From positions 186,001-250,000 of the forward strand of contig NZ_WBJY01000002.1 in the NCBI RefSeq assembly GCF_008831085.1: 64,000 bases of DNA, written 5' to 3'. The first letter of the stretch is position 1, and each line of letters opens with the position of its first letter. The translations under genes were made by a program, and so were the position numbers. The stretch is from Pseudoclavibacter endophyticus (GTDB taxonomy: Bacteria > Actinomycetota > Actinomycetes > Actinomycetales > Microbacteriaceae). Shown piece after piece: positions 36,970 through 46,023 of this stretch. Below the pieces are notes generated by a model. The model was not told the origin of the DNA and searched no databases. It worked only from the letters and a program-made list of their open reading frames with translations.

Positions 36970-37080
36970 GACTGAGCGTCGGTTTGGAGGGGGCGGGCTG
37001 CCGGGCGTGCTCTGTCGGAGGCAGGGTGGGCACGCTGCCCCCTCTATCGTGCGCGGCGGCGGGCGCGCGGGTCGCGGTGG
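36970..37080 (+). repeat. 111-bp intergenic repeat, copy 1
   Basis: This segment recurs at 37142-37252 with only four differences. It contains nested stems: GAGGGGGC (36987-36994) with GCCCCCTC (37037-37044), and GCGTGC (37005-37010) with GCACGC (37030-37035). It shows no coding features in either orientation. The structure resembles a palindromic interspersed element. Confidence 0.9.
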
Positions 37081-37141
37081 CGGACGAGACGGCGGGGTCT
37101 GTCCGCCGGGCCTGTCCTGCTGTGGCGGGGCGCGCCCGGTC

Positions 37142-37252
37142 GACTGAGCGTCGGTTTGGAGGGGGCGGGCTGCCGAGCGTGGTCTGTGGGAGGCGGGGTG
37201 GGCACGCTGCCCCCTCTATCGTGCGCGGCGGCGGGCGCGCGGGTCGCGGTGG
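37142..37252 (+). repeat. 111-bp intergenic repeat, copy 2
   Basis: The second copy of the element at 36970-37080, same orientation, 61 bp after the first. The outer GAGGGGGC/GCCCCCTC stem is kept; the inner stem has lost one pair by a C-to-G change. The segment between the copies holds no gene. Confidence 0.9.
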
Positions 37253-37295
37253 TGAGGCGCGAAGCCGTGCGGTCGCACGGGGTCATCCAGCGCAG

Positions 37296-37304
37296 TTATC
37301 CACA
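37296..37304 (+). promoter_or_regulatory. Single DnaA-box-like sequence
   Basis: TTATCCACA matches the DnaA box consensus exactly, 52 nt before the DUF559 gene. It is isolated, with no AT-rich unwinding region and no replication genes nearby, so it does not mark an origin. Confidence 0.45.
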
Positions 37305-37355
37305 GACTTCTCGGAGCCCTAGCGCCAACGTCTGCCGAGTCGCTCGAATGGGGCG

Positions 37356-38414
37356 GTGCAGGACGATGACATCACACTGTTTCAGCGCGCACTGGCTCGC
37401 CAGCGTCGCGAGGGAGTTGTCTCGACGGCAGCGCTCGATGACGCGGGCATCGGGCGCAAGCAGCGCGAAGGGTTGCTTGCCAGCGGGGAGCTGCGGCGCA
37501 TCCACCGCGGGTGGTACCACTTCCGAGCTCACGACCCGAAGATCGCGACGGCCATCAGGCTCGGAGGACGGTTGACCTGCGTGTCGACCATAGAACGGAT
37601 GGACGTCTGGATGCCCGTTCGGAGTGGCACCCATGTGCGCGTCGCCCCTGGTGCCGCCCTGCCGCGCGCGGGCCACGTCACGGCGCATCGGTTGGATGAC
37701 TCGCCGCTCGGGCGAGACTCGGTCGACGATCTCGACGTGTCGTTGCACTGCGCGTTTCGCTGTCTCGACCCCCTCGACGCACTCATCGTGGCCGACTCGA
37801 TCGTCAACAAGCGACTTCGCACGCTCGACGAGTTGCATCTCCTCGCGAACGCGGCACCGAGACGCGTCCGACGCCTGATTCTGCACGCCGACGGGCGCAG
37901 CCAGTCGGGCACGGAGACGATCGTGCGGAACGCGCTGCGCGGCCGCAACGTGCCGTTCACCGCGCAGGCCGAGATCGAGGGAGTCGGCCGTGTCGACCTC
38001 CTGGTCGGCGACCGCCTGATCATCGAGTGCGACTCGGCCGCGTTCCACACGCGAGACGAGCACCACGCGGAGGACCGGCGCCGTGACCTCATCGCTGTCG
38101 CGCTCGGTTACATGACCGTCCGGTTGACGTTTCAGCAGGTCCGGCATGACTGGCAGCAGACGTGGACGGTCCTCGAGCATCTGCTGCGCGCCGGATGCCA
38201 CAAGTGGTCGTCACGGGACCGCAGGCTCGCCACATCAGTCCCCGATCTGGCGCGCGGTCGCGGCCCCAGCATCGACCGCAGTCCCCGGGGGCCGGTCGAC
38301 TCGCCCCCGGGGGCCGGTCGACTCGCCGTTCGCTGTCGCCCCGCTCGTCCCGCGACTCGCGACGTCGCGTCGCGGACGATCGAATCCAACGGGATGCCAG
38401 GCAGGGGCCACTGA
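37356..38414 (+). CDS. DUF559-domain protein with AbiEi-like N-terminal region
   Basis: A 352-residue protein. The first 90 residues (GVVSTAALDDAGIGRKQREGLLASGELRRIHRGWYHF) look like the winged-helix head of AbiEi-type proteins. Residues about 190-275 (GTETIVRNALRGRNVPFTAQAEIEGVGRVDLLVGDRLIIECDSAAFH) form a DUF559/Vsr-like PD-(D/E)xK domain, with VDLLVG and IIECD as probable metal-binding strands. The last 70 residues are Arg/Pro-rich and contain a 22-bp tandem repeat, and may not be conserved. Such genes are often single and mobile in actinobacteria. The function is unknown. Confidence 0.7.
   Translation: MQDDDITLFQRALARQRREGVVSTAALDDAGIGRKQREGLLASGELRRIHRGWYHFRAHDPKIATAIRLGGRLTCVSTIERMDVWMPVRSGTHVRVAPGAALPRAGHVTAHRLDDSPLGRDSVDDLDVSLHCAFRCLDPLDALIVADSIVNKRLRTLDELHLLANAAPRRVRRLILHADGRSQSGTETIVRNALRGRNVPFTAQAEIEGVGRVDLLVGDRLIIECDSAAFHTRDEHHAEDRRRDLIAVALGYMTVRLTFQQVRHDWQQTWTVLEHLLRAGCHKWSSRDRRLATSVPDLARGRGPSIDRSPRGPVDSPPGAGRLAVRCRPARPATRDVASRTIESNGMPGRGH
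38283..38326 (+). repeat. 22-bp tandem repeat, two copies
   Basis: Two adjacent perfect copies, each beginning CCCCGGGGGCCGGTCGACTC, lie in the C-terminal codons of the DUF559 gene. Because 22 is not a multiple of three, each copy is read in a different frame, which suggests the tail was extended by slippage. Confidence 0.85.
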
Positions 38415-38495
38415 GCTGGCACGGCCCCGATAGCCTGAGAAGCCCCGTGCCGGCGAGGCCGCACGGGGAACCACGCGCGCAGCGAAGGAGACCTC

Positions 38496-39851
38496 GTGAC
38501 CGAGCCCACGGCATCCGGAACCCCCACCGACGGCGGTGCCGCGGCCAACGCGCCGCAGCCGGAGCCGTTCGACGCCGTCGACCTCATTCGCACGAAGCGC
38601 GACGGCGGCGAGCTCGCGACCGACGCAATCGACTGGCTGGTCTCGCGCTACGCGAGCGGATACGTGGCGGACGAGCAGATGTCGGCGCTCGCAATGGCGA
38701 TCTTCCTCAACGGCATGGACCGCCGCGAGATCCGCGACCTGACGCTCGCCATGATCGCCTCGGGCGAGCGCATGAGCTTCGGCACGCTCGACCGGCCGAC
38801 CGTCGACAAGCACTCGACGGGCGGTGTCGGCGACAAGATCACGCTTCCGCTCGTACCGATCGTCGCGTCGTTCGGTGTCGCCGTTCCTCAGCTCTCGGGC
38901 CGCGGTCTCGGCCACACGGGCGGAACGCTCGACAAGCTCGAGTCGATCCGCGGTTGGCGGGCCGAGCTGTCGGCCGAGGCGCTGCTCGCCCAGCTCGGCA
39001 CGATCGGCGGCGCGATCTGCGCGGCCGGCGCCTCGCTCGCGCCCGCCGACAAGCGCCTCTACGCGCTGCGCGACGTGACCGGGACGGTCGAGTGCATTCC
39101 GCTCATCGCCTCGAGCATCATGTCGAAGAAGATCGCCGAGGGGACGGGCTCGCTCGTGCTCGACGTGAAGTTCGGCTCGGGCTCGTTCATGGGCGCCATC
39201 GAGCGGTCACGGGAGCTCGCGGAGACCATGGTCGCGCTCGGCGAGGACGCCGGCGTGCGTACGACGGCCCTGCTGACCAACATGGAGGTGCCGCTCGGCC
39301 GCGCGATCGGCAACGCGAACGAGGTGCGCGAGTCGGTCGAGGTGCTCGAGGGCGGCGGGCCGGCGGATGTCGTCGAGCTCACCGTCGCGCTCGCGCGCGA
39401 GATGCTGCGCCTGGTGGGGCAGCCCGACGCCGACGTCGAGGGGGCGATCTCGTCGGGGCGGGCGATGGATGCGTGGCGGGCGATGATCACGGCGCAGGGC
39501 GGTGACGTGGATGCCCCGCTTCCGGCACCGAGGGAGACGCACGTCGTGCGCGCCGAGCGCGACGGTGTGCTCACGACGCAGCTCGCCCTGCCGTTCGGCG
39601 TCGCGGCCTGGCGGCTCGGCGCCGGTCGGGCGCGCCAGCAGGATCCGGTGGTGCACGCCGCCGGGATCGAGCTGCACGCGAAACCGGGCGACACCGTGCG
39701 CGCGGGTGATCCGCTCTTCACGCTGTCGGCCGACGACGGCGCCCGCCTCCCGCGCGCCCTCGAGGCGCTCGAAGGCGCGTGGGCGATCGGCGACGAGGGG
39801 TCGGAGGTGCTGGACGGTGGTCCGCTGATCGCGGGGCGCATCGGGGCGTAG
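38496..39851 (+). CDS. deoA: Thymidine phosphorylase
   Basis: The 451-residue enzyme splits thymidine into thymine and deoxyribose-1-phosphate. It shows the family signature LSGRGLGHTGGTLDKLESI, the phosphate site KHSTGGVGDKITL and a C-terminal domain with VVHAAGIELHAKPGDTVRAGDPLF. A 20-residue Pro/Ala-rich extension precedes the usual start. GTG at 38496 follows AAGGAGA. It cooperates with the nucleoside importer and cytidine deaminase upstream, from which it is separated by the DUF559 gene and repeats. Confidence 0.95.
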   Translation: MTEPTASGTPTDGGAAANAPQPEPFDAVDLIRTKRDGGELATDAIDWLVSRYASGYVADEQMSALAMAIFLNGMDRREIRDLTLAMIASGERMSFGTLDRPTVDKHSTGGVGDKITLPLVPIVASFGVAVPQLSGRGLGHTGGTLDKLESIRGWRAELSAEALLAQLGTIGGAICAAGASLAPADKRLYALRDVTGTVECIPLIASSIMSKKIAEGTGSLVLDVKFGSGSFMGAIERSRELAETMVALGEDAGVRTTALLTNMEVPLGRAIGNANEVRESVEVLEGGGPADVVELTVALAREMLRLVGQPDADVEGAISSGRAMDAWRAMITAQGGDVDAPLPAPRETHVVRAERDGVLTTQLALPFGVAAWRLGAGRARQQDPVVHAAGIELHAKPGDTVRAGDPLFTLSADDGARLPRALEALEGAWAIGDEGSEVLDGGPLIAGRIGA

Positions 39852-39908
39852 CACCCGGCTGGCCGCCCGCGCGGCCGGCGGAATAGCCCGCACCGCCGGG
39901 GTGTTGGC

Positions 39909-40997
39909 GTGGTCATGACGATCGCCGATTCGCCGTCGCGTGTTCGCGCCGGTGTCGATGCCGCGCCAGGCCTCACCGCAACCGGGACCGCCCGCGCCAG
40001 CGCGACCGCCTCGCCGTTCGGCGCGGCTCCCGGTGACGCGACCGCGTCGACGGTCGCCGGGCGTGCCCTCGAGCGCGTTCTCGGCGCGCTCGAGTGGCGC
40101 GTCACGGAAACTCGCGTCATCGACCCGAGCCTCGATGGGCCGGCGTGGCACCGGGGCGGGCACCCGGTGATGCTTTACGTAACGGGCGGCTCGGTCCGCG
40201 TGCGACAGCGGGTCGTCGCCGAGGTTGACGGCGCGGCGGTCGGCCCTGCGGTCGGCACACGCGGCCCCGGTGACGGCCAGCTGGCGAGCTGCTCGCGCGA
40301 GCTGAACGCCGGCGACCTCGCACTGTCGGTTGCGGGCCGCCCCTTCGAGCTCGTCGCCGACGATCCCGCCGCGCACGTGATTCTGAGCGATCTCGCGTTC
40401 GCGGGCACGGCCCCGTTCGCCCTGGGAACGTTGCCATCGATGCTCGTCGTCCGCGATTTCGCGACCCATGAACCCGCCGTCGCGGGCCTCGCCGCGGCCA
40501 TGGGGAACAGCTGCGAGGAGCGCCGCTCCCGCATCGCCGACTCGGTCGTGTGCGCGCACATCGCCACCACCGTCGTCGCGGTCGCCGTGCGCGCCTGGAG
40601 CGAGCTCGGCTGCGCGCCGGGCGACTGGCTCCTGCGAACCGACGATCCGCGCCTCGCGCGGGTGCTCGACGCGATCCATGGCGACCCCGGGCACGCCTGG
40701 TCGGTCGGCGAGCTCGCGACCGTCGGCGCCATGTCGCGCTCGGTGTTCGCCGAGCGCTTTCGCAACCTCGTGGGCCAATCGCCGGCCAGCTACCTCACGG
40801 CGGTGCGAATGGCGCACGCGAAGGCCATGTTGCAGCGCGACGGGCTGAGCGTCGCGGCGGTCGCGCATCAGCTGGGGTACGAGTCGGAGGCTGGGTTCAG
40901 CCGGGCCTTCCGGCGGCACACCGGGCACCCGCCGGCCGCGTGGCGCCAGCGCGCGGTCGCTGGCGCCACGGCCGTGACCGTCGCGGAGGCCTCCTGA
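39909..40997 (+). CDS. AraC family regulator with cupin-type N-terminus
   Basis: The 362-residue protein has a cupin sensor domain (about 60-190, HPVMLYVTGGSVRVRQRVV... DLALSVAGRPFEL) and a C-terminal AraC DNA-binding domain (about 250-345) with two helix-turn-helices: WSVGELATVGAMSRSVFAERFRNLVG and LSVAAVAHQLGYESEAGFSRAFRRHTG. It lies 99 nt from the end of the convergent MFS gene. Similar pairs, in which the AraC protein controls the exporter, are common; the inducer is unknown. Confidence 0.88.
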   Translation: MVMTIADSPSRVRAGVDAAPGLTATGTARASATASPFGAAPGDATASTVAGRALERVLGALEWRVTETRVIDPSLDGPAWHRGGHPVMLYVTGGSVRVRQRVVAEVDGAAVGPAVGTRGPGDGQLASCSRELNAGDLALSVAGRPFELVADDPAAHVILSDLAFAGTAPFALGTLPSMLVVRDFATHEPAVAGLAAAMGNSCEERRSRIADSVVCAHIATTVVAVAVRAWSELGCAPGDWLLRTDDPRLARVLDAIHGDPGHAWSVGELATVGAMSRSVFAERFRNLVGQSPASYLTAVRMAHAKAMLQRDGLSVAAVAHQLGYESEAGFSRAFRRHTGHPPAAWRQRAVAGATAVTVAEAS

Positions 40998-41095
40998 TCG
41001 GACAGGCCGAGGCTCGCCACGTGCCGGGGCACGCGCGGCGGAAGCCGGAAGCCCCATCGGCGGTTCGCCGCGCGGCGCCGTCGCCCCCGCGTCCG

Positions 41096-42328
41096 CTACC
41101 GGCGGCGTCGCCCTCCGCGCCCCGCGCTCCCGAACATCGCCCCGCCGACGATGAGCGCTCCGACTGCGACCAGCAGTGTGGGGAAGATGCCGAGGAGGTC
41201 GACGAGCAGGCCGCCGACGCCCGCGCCGAGCGCGATGGCGCCCTGGAACCCGGCCACGACGAGCCCGCCGCCGGCCTCGAGGCGGTCGGGGGCCTGACGG
41301 CCGATCCAGGTGGTGACCGTCAATAGCCACGCGCCGAATCCGATGCCCCACGCGAAGACCGCGATCGCGACGAGCACGAGCGACGAGGACATGAGCGCCA
41401 ACATCAGCACCGAGACGGCGATGAGCGCGGGAACGACGGAGCGGAGCACCGACAGGTACCGGTCGACGAGCATGCCGATCACGAACGTCCCGACGAGGCC
41501 GCCGATGCCGAACGCGACGAGCATGAACGCGGCACCGCCCTCGTCGAGCCCGTCCACGCGCCCGAGCGCGAGGCGGATGAAGGTGTAGGCGGTGATGTGC
41601 CCGAGCACGATGAGCACATGGCCGGCCAGGCCGACACCGAGGGCGGGGCGGCGCAGCGTGTCGCCGAGCAGGCGCAGGCTCTGCGCCTTCGCCGCCTCCA
41701 CGCGCGGCAGCAGGAGCCGCAGCGCGAGCGCGACGACGATCGAGACCACGGCCGCCGCGATGAACGCGACGCGCCAGTCGAAGGCCGAGCTGACCACGAC
41801 GCCGATCGGGACGCCGGCGACCGTCGCCATCGAGGTGCCCGCGTTGACGAGCATCATGCCGCGGCCGAGGCGCTCCGGCCCCGTCAGCTTGGCCGTGATC
41901 GTGAGCGACATCGCCCAGAATCCGCTCAGTGCGGCGCCGAGCAGGAATCGCGCGACGAGCAGCAGGACGAGGTTCGGCGAGATCGCGACGATGAGGTTCG
42001 ACGCGGCCGCCATCACCGTCAACCACACGAGCAGCGTGCGGCGATCGATGCCGGGCGTCAGGATGCTGATGGTCGGCGCCACGAGGAAGCCCACGACGGC
42101 GGTCGCGGTCACGCTCTGTCCCGCCTGGCCGGGGGTGACGCCGAGGTCGGCCGCCATCTCGGTGAGGATGCCGCTCGGGAGGAACTCGGCCGTCACGAGT
42201 GTGAAGCTCGTCACCATGAGCGCCACGAGAGCGAGCCAGCGGATGCCGGCAGGGCGCTCGAGTGCGGTGGGGCCGGCGGCCGCATTCACGGCGGCGACGG
42301 TCGGGATAGGCGTGGTTTCGGTTGGCAT
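41096..42328 (-). CDS. MFS transporter (drug/sugar efflux type)
   Basis: A 410-residue transporter with twelve predicted helices and LPSGILTEMAADLGVTPGQAGQSVTATAVVGF, typical of the DHA1 AraJ/YdhP group that exports arabinose, purines or drugs. Motif A-like sequence appears as TPGIDRRTLLVWL. ATG at 42328 is the family start; the longer frame above is in the intergenic region. It is divergent from add, so purine export is possible but unproven. It is convergent with the AraC-type regulator gene. Confidence 0.87.
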   Translation of the reverse strand: MPTETTPIPTVAAVNAAAGPTALERPAGIRWLALVALMVTSFTLVTAEFLPSGILTEMAADLGVTPGQAGQSVTATAVVGFLVAPTISILTPGIDRRTLLVWLTVMAAASNLIVAISPNLVLLLVARFLLGAALSGFWAMSLTITAKLTGPERLGRGMMLVNAGTSMATVAGVPIGVVVSSAFDWRVAFIAAAVVSIVVALALRLLLPRVEAAKAQSLRLLGDTLRRPALGVGLAGHVLIVLGHITAYTFIRLALGRVDGLDEGGAAFMLVAFGIGGLVGTFVIGMLVDRYLSVLRSVVPALIAVSVLMLALMSSSLVLVAIAVFAWGIGFGAWLLTVTTWIGRQAPDRLEAGGGLVVAGFQGAIALGAGVGGLLVDLLGIFPTLLVAVGALIVGGAMFGSAGRGGRRRR

Positions 42329-42616
42329 GCGCTCAGCATGGCGGCGGCGATTGGCCGGTATGTGACGCAACGTCCGCACAACGCGACCAGGCGTCCGGGA
42401 TCCGGCGAACCGTTCGGCGCTGACCCCGGGCGCCGGCCCGGGCACGGGCACGGCGCGCACGCGGGAGGGACGAGCATCCTGCAGCGAGACGGCGCTCCAC
42501 AGGCCGCGCCGTCCACAACACGAAACGGTAACGACCGGCGGCGTGGCGCGCGCTACCCTTGTGGGGCACCGCCAAGCCCGCCGGTGCACGCGCGGGCGGA
42601 TTCAACGGAGACCTCA

Positions 42617-43756
42617 GTGACACGACAGCAGCCGGCCGTTCTGCGCGACGGCACCCCCATCGCGCCCCTGCCGAAAGTGTCACTGCACGATCACCTCGAC
42701 GGCGGTCTGCGCCCGCAGACGATCATCGAGCTCGCCGATGAGATCGGGATCGACCTGCCCGAGGGCGACGCGCTCGCGCTCGCGCGCTGGTTCGCCGACC
42801 AGGCGGACTCGGGTTCGCTCGTCGAGTACCTCAAGACCTTCGACGTGACGACCGCCGTCATGCAGACCCGCCAGGGCCTGCGCCGCGTCGCCCGAGACTT
42901 CGTGCTCGACCTCGCCGCCGACGGCGTGATCTACGGCGAAGTGCGCTGGGCGCCCGAGCAGCACCTCGCGCGCGGGCTCAGCCTCGACGAGACGGTCGAT
43001 GCCGTCCAGGAGGGCATCGAGCAGGGCATCGACGCGGTACGGCACTCGGGGCACCGCATCCGTGTCGGCCAGATCGTGAGCGCGATGCGGCACGCGGGCG
43101 ACGGTCGCGAGATTGCCGAGCTCGCCCTGCGCCACCGAGACCGCGGCGTGGTCGGTTTCGACATCGCCGGGCCCGAGCACGGCTTCCCGCCGTCGCTGCT
43201 GCAGCCGTCGTTCGACCTGCTCGCGAGCGAGCACTTCCCCGTCACCGTGCACGCGGGTGAGGCGGACGGGCTCGAATCGATCCGCGGCGCCCTCGACGAC
43301 GCGCGCGCCCTGCGGCTCGGTCACGGTGTGCGCCTCGCGGAAGACATCGAGGTCGACGACGAGGGCGACGACGACGCGACCTTCGTCACGCTCGGGCCGC
43401 TCGCACGCTGGGTGCGTGACCGACGCATCCCGCTCGAGCTGAGCCCGTCGTCGAACCTGCAGACCGGCGCGATCGAGCAGTGGGGCGACGAGCTCTTCGA
43501 TCACCCGTTCGACCTGCTCTACCAGCTCGGCTTCACGGTCACGGTCAACACCGACAACCGGCTCATGAGCGCCACGACGATCACGCGGGAGCTGCAGCTG
43601 CTCTCCGACGCGTTCGACTACGACCTCGACGACCTGTTGACGTTCCAGCTCAACGCCGCCGAGGCCGCGTTCTTGCCGGTCGAGCGCCGCGACGAGCTGG
43701 CGGATCTCATCGAGGATGGCTTCGACGACGTCGCCGACGGGGTCACCGCCGAGTGA
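42617..43756 (+). CDS. add: Adenosine deaminase
   Basis: The 379-residue zinc enzyme converts adenosine to inosine. Zinc-binding SLHDHLDGG, the catalytic VHAGEAD, LGHGVRL and TVNTDNRLMS are all present. An acidic insertion EVDDEGDDDATF separates two core helices. GTG at 42617 has CGGAG 6 nt upstream. It overlaps the PTS EIIA gene by GTGA. Its product feeds the purine nucleoside phosphorylase encoded at 51 kb. Confidence 0.94.
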   Translation: MTRQQPAVLRDGTPIAPLPKVSLHDHLDGGLRPQTIIELADEIGIDLPEGDALALARWFADQADSGSLVEYLKTFDVTTAVMQTRQGLRRVARDFVLDLAADGVIYGEVRWAPEQHLARGLSLDETVDAVQEGIEQGIDAVRHSGHRIRVGQIVSAMRHAGDGREIAELALRHRDRGVVGFDIAGPEHGFPPSLLQPSFDLLASEHFPVTVHAGEADGLESIRGALDDARALRLGHGVRLAEDIEVDDEGDDDATFVTLGPLARWVRDRRIPLELSPSSNLQTGAIEQWGDELFDHPFDLLYQLGFTVTVNTDNRLMSATTITRELQLLSDAFDYDLDDLLTFQLNAAEAAFLPVERRDELADLIEDGFDDVADGVTAE

Positions 43757-44262
43757 GCCCGCAGCACACCACCATCCGCTTCGGCGGCGACTGCATCCGC
43801 CTCGGTCGACAGGCCGTGACATGGCGCGAAGCCGTGACCGCCGCGGGCAAGGTGCTTGAAACGATCGGCGCGACCAAGAACGGGTATAGCGATCGGATGC
43901 TCTGGGTCATCGACGCATTTGGCCCGTACGTCGTCGTCGCGCCCGGCATCGCGCTCGTGCACGCCCGCCCAGGGCCCGACGTGCGCGAGAACGCCGCCGC
44001 GGTGCTGACCTTCCCTGACGGCGTGTCGTTCGGGCATCCCAACAATGATCCGGTGCGTGTCGTCGTCGCCCTCGCGGTGACGCGGCCGGACGAGCACGTG
44101 AAGATCATCGCCGTGCTGGCGAAGCTGCTCGACAACGACGAAGCCGTCGACTGGTTCCTGCGCGCCGATGATGCCGACGAGCTCGCTGCGGCCATCACGG
44201 AGGTGGTCTCGCCCCTGAAGGTGATCGGTCCCGAGGGCGAGCCGCTCCCACCCGCGCGGTAG
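43753..44262 (+). CDS. PTS EIIA component (mannitol/fructose/ascorbate type)
   Basis: A 169-residue phosphocarrier with the PTS_EIIA_2 pattern. TWREAVTAAGKVLETIGATKNGYSDRMLWVIDAFGPYVVVAPGIALVHARPG contains the phospho-accepting histidine in LVHARP, and FGHPNNDPVRVVVALAV follows. GTG at 43753 shares bases with the add stop codon. No EIIB or EIIC is nearby. It may be a regulatory phospho-sensor, phosphorylated through HPr by enzyme I encoded at 22.5 kb, or may serve a permease elsewhere. Confidence 0.88.
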   Translation: MSPQHTTIRFGGDCIRLGRQAVTWREAVTAAGKVLETIGATKNGYSDRMLWVIDAFGPYVVVAPGIALVHARPGPDVRENAAAVLTFPDGVSFGHPNNDPVRVVVALAVTRPDEHVKIIAVLAKLLDNDEAVDWFLRADDADELAAAITEVVSPLKVIGPEGEPLPPAR

Positions 44263-44272
44263 CCGCGACCGT

Positions 44273-45955
44273 CTAGCCCAGGTAGCGCCGGTAGGCCGGG
44301 TTGGTGAGGAACGCCGGGAACTCATCGCCGAGCGCGAGCTCGCGCAGCAGCTCTGCGGCGTCGTCGAACCGATCGCCGTCGCGGCGGTCGATCCCGGCGA
44401 GGGTCGCGTCGATGACCCATTCGACCCGCTCTCGCACGATGGGGCGGTTGTCCTCGGTGAGGGCGCCCTGCTGGATCCAGTGCCAAAGCTGCGAGCGGCT
44501 GATCTCGGCGGTCGACGCGTCCTCCACCAGGCCATCGATGGCGACCGAGCCGTGGCCGCGCATCCACGACTCGAGGTAGCGGAGCGCGACCGACACGTTG
44601 TGCCGGATGCCCTCGGCGGTGATGCTGCTGCCGTCCAGCTCGAAGCGCAGCAGGTCGGCCGCGGTCACGCGCACATCGTCGCGGGTGTGCTCGAGCTGGT
44701 TGGGGCGGCCCTGGAGCACGGCGTCGAACTCGGCGCTCGCGGTCGCGATGAGGCCGGGGTGCGCGACCCACGTGCCGTCGTAGCCGGCCTCGGCTTCGCG
44801 GCGCTTGCCGGCGGCGATGCGGGTGAGCGCGGCCTCGGTGAGGGCGGGCTCGTTCGGGTCGGGGATGAAGGCCTTCATGCCGCCGATCGCGTGCGCGCCG
44901 CGCTTATGGGCGGTCTGCACGAGAAGCTCGGTGAACGCGTGCATGAACGGCGCGGTCGCCGTGATCTGGCGGCGGTCGGGCAGGAGGTACGACCGCCCGC
45001 GCTTGCGGAACGCCTTGATCGCGCTGAACAGGTAGTCCCACCGGCCGGCGACGAGGCCTGCGCAGTGGTCGCGCAGCTCGTACAGGATCTCCTCCATCTC
45101 GAAGGCCGCGGTGATGGTCTCGATCAGCACGGTCGCTCGGATTGTGCCGTGGTCGAGCCCGAGGGCGTTCTCCGAGAACGTGAACACGTCGTCCCACAGC
45201 CGGGCGCCGAGGTGGTTCTCGAGCTTCGGCAGGGAGAAGTACGGGCCGGTGCCGCGGGCGATGAGCTCGCGTGCGTTGTGAAAGAGGTAGAGCCCGAAGT
45301 CGGTGAGCGTGCCGGATGCCGGGGTCACCTCGCCCGCCGAGTCGACGTACCGCAGATGATGCTCCTTGAGGTGCCAGCCGCGTGGCCGGAACACGATCGT
45401 GGGCGCCCGCTCGGGTTCATTGCCGATCCGGCCTCGAATCGCGTCGAAGAGGGTCACCTGCCCGCCGATGACGTTCTGCCAGGTCGGGCTGAGACCGTCT
45501 TCGTGGTCTGCCAGCCACACCTGCGCGCCCGATTCGAGGGCCTCGACCGCGGTCTGCCGGTCGGTCGGGCCGGTGAGCTCGACGCGCCGGTCGGCGAGCC
45601 CGGACGCCGGGGGCGCGACGCGCCACGTGGGCTCGTCGCGAATGGCCGCAGTGGCCGAGAGGAAGCCGGGATCGACGCCGCGGTCGATCATGGCCTGCCG
45701 GCCGGCGTTGTGCTGCAGGTGCGTCGAGCGGCGATCGGCGAATCGGTCGTGCAGCGCGGTGATGAATCGGATCGCCGCCGGCGTGAGGATCTCGTCGAAG
45801 CGCTCGCCGAGGGGCCCGCACACCTTGATGCTGCTGCGCCGCCGGGCGTAGGGGGCAGGTCCGCGGAGGGCCTCGCCCTCCGTCGCCGTCCGTGCTGCGG
45901 CGGTCGTGGTGTTGCCGCTCGGGCGAGCGCCCGGCGCGAGGATGCTGGTGTTCAT
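44273..45955 (-). CDS. aceB: Malate synthase A
   Basis: The 560-residue enzyme joins glyoxylate and acetyl-CoA to malate. VWLADHEDGLSPTWQNVIGGQ, TIVFRPRGWHLKEHHL, FSLPKLENHLGARLWDDVF and VLIETITAAFEMEEILYELRDH are conserved malate synthase A segments, including the catalytic acids. It has an N-terminal Thr/Ala-rich stretch of about 35 residues. The reading frame remains open far upstream through aceA, but ATG at 45955 gives the true N-terminus. It follows aceA by 68 nt and is probably cotranscribed. Confidence 0.95.
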   Translation of the reverse strand: MNTSILAPGARPSGNTTTAAARTATEGEALRGPAPYARRRSSIKVCGPLGERFDEILTPAAIRFITALHDRFADRRSTHLQHNAGRQAMIDRGVDPGFLSATAAIRDEPTWRVAPPASGLADRRVELTGPTDRQTAVEALESGAQVWLADHEDGLSPTWQNVIGGQVTLFDAIRGRIGNEPERAPTIVFRPRGWHLKEHHLRYVDSAGEVTPASGTLTDFGLYLFHNARELIARGTGPYFSLPKLENHLGARLWDDVFTFSENALGLDHGTIRATVLIETITAAFEMEEILYELRDHCAGLVAGRWDYLFSAIKAFRKRGRSYLLPDRRQITATAPFMHAFTELLVQTAHKRGAHAIGGMKAFIPDPNEPALTEAALTRIAAGKRREAEAGYDGTWVAHPGLIATASAEFDAVLQGRPNQLEHTRDDVRVTAADLLRFELDGSSITAEGIRHNVSVALRYLESWMRGHGSVAIDGLVEDASTAEISRSQLWHWIQQGALTEDNRPIVRERVEWVIDATLAGIDRRDGDRFDDAAELLRELALGDEFPAFLTNPAYRRYLG

Positions 45956-46023
45956 GGTCTCGTCTCGTTTCGCTGTGTGGGAGCGCGCGTCGCGGTGAGG
46001 AACGAGCGGACGGCGCGTCGTGG

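Noticed and set aside
37296..37304. Replication origin
   Set aside because: There is only one DnaA-like box, no AT-rich region, and no dnaA, dnaN or parAB genes nearby.
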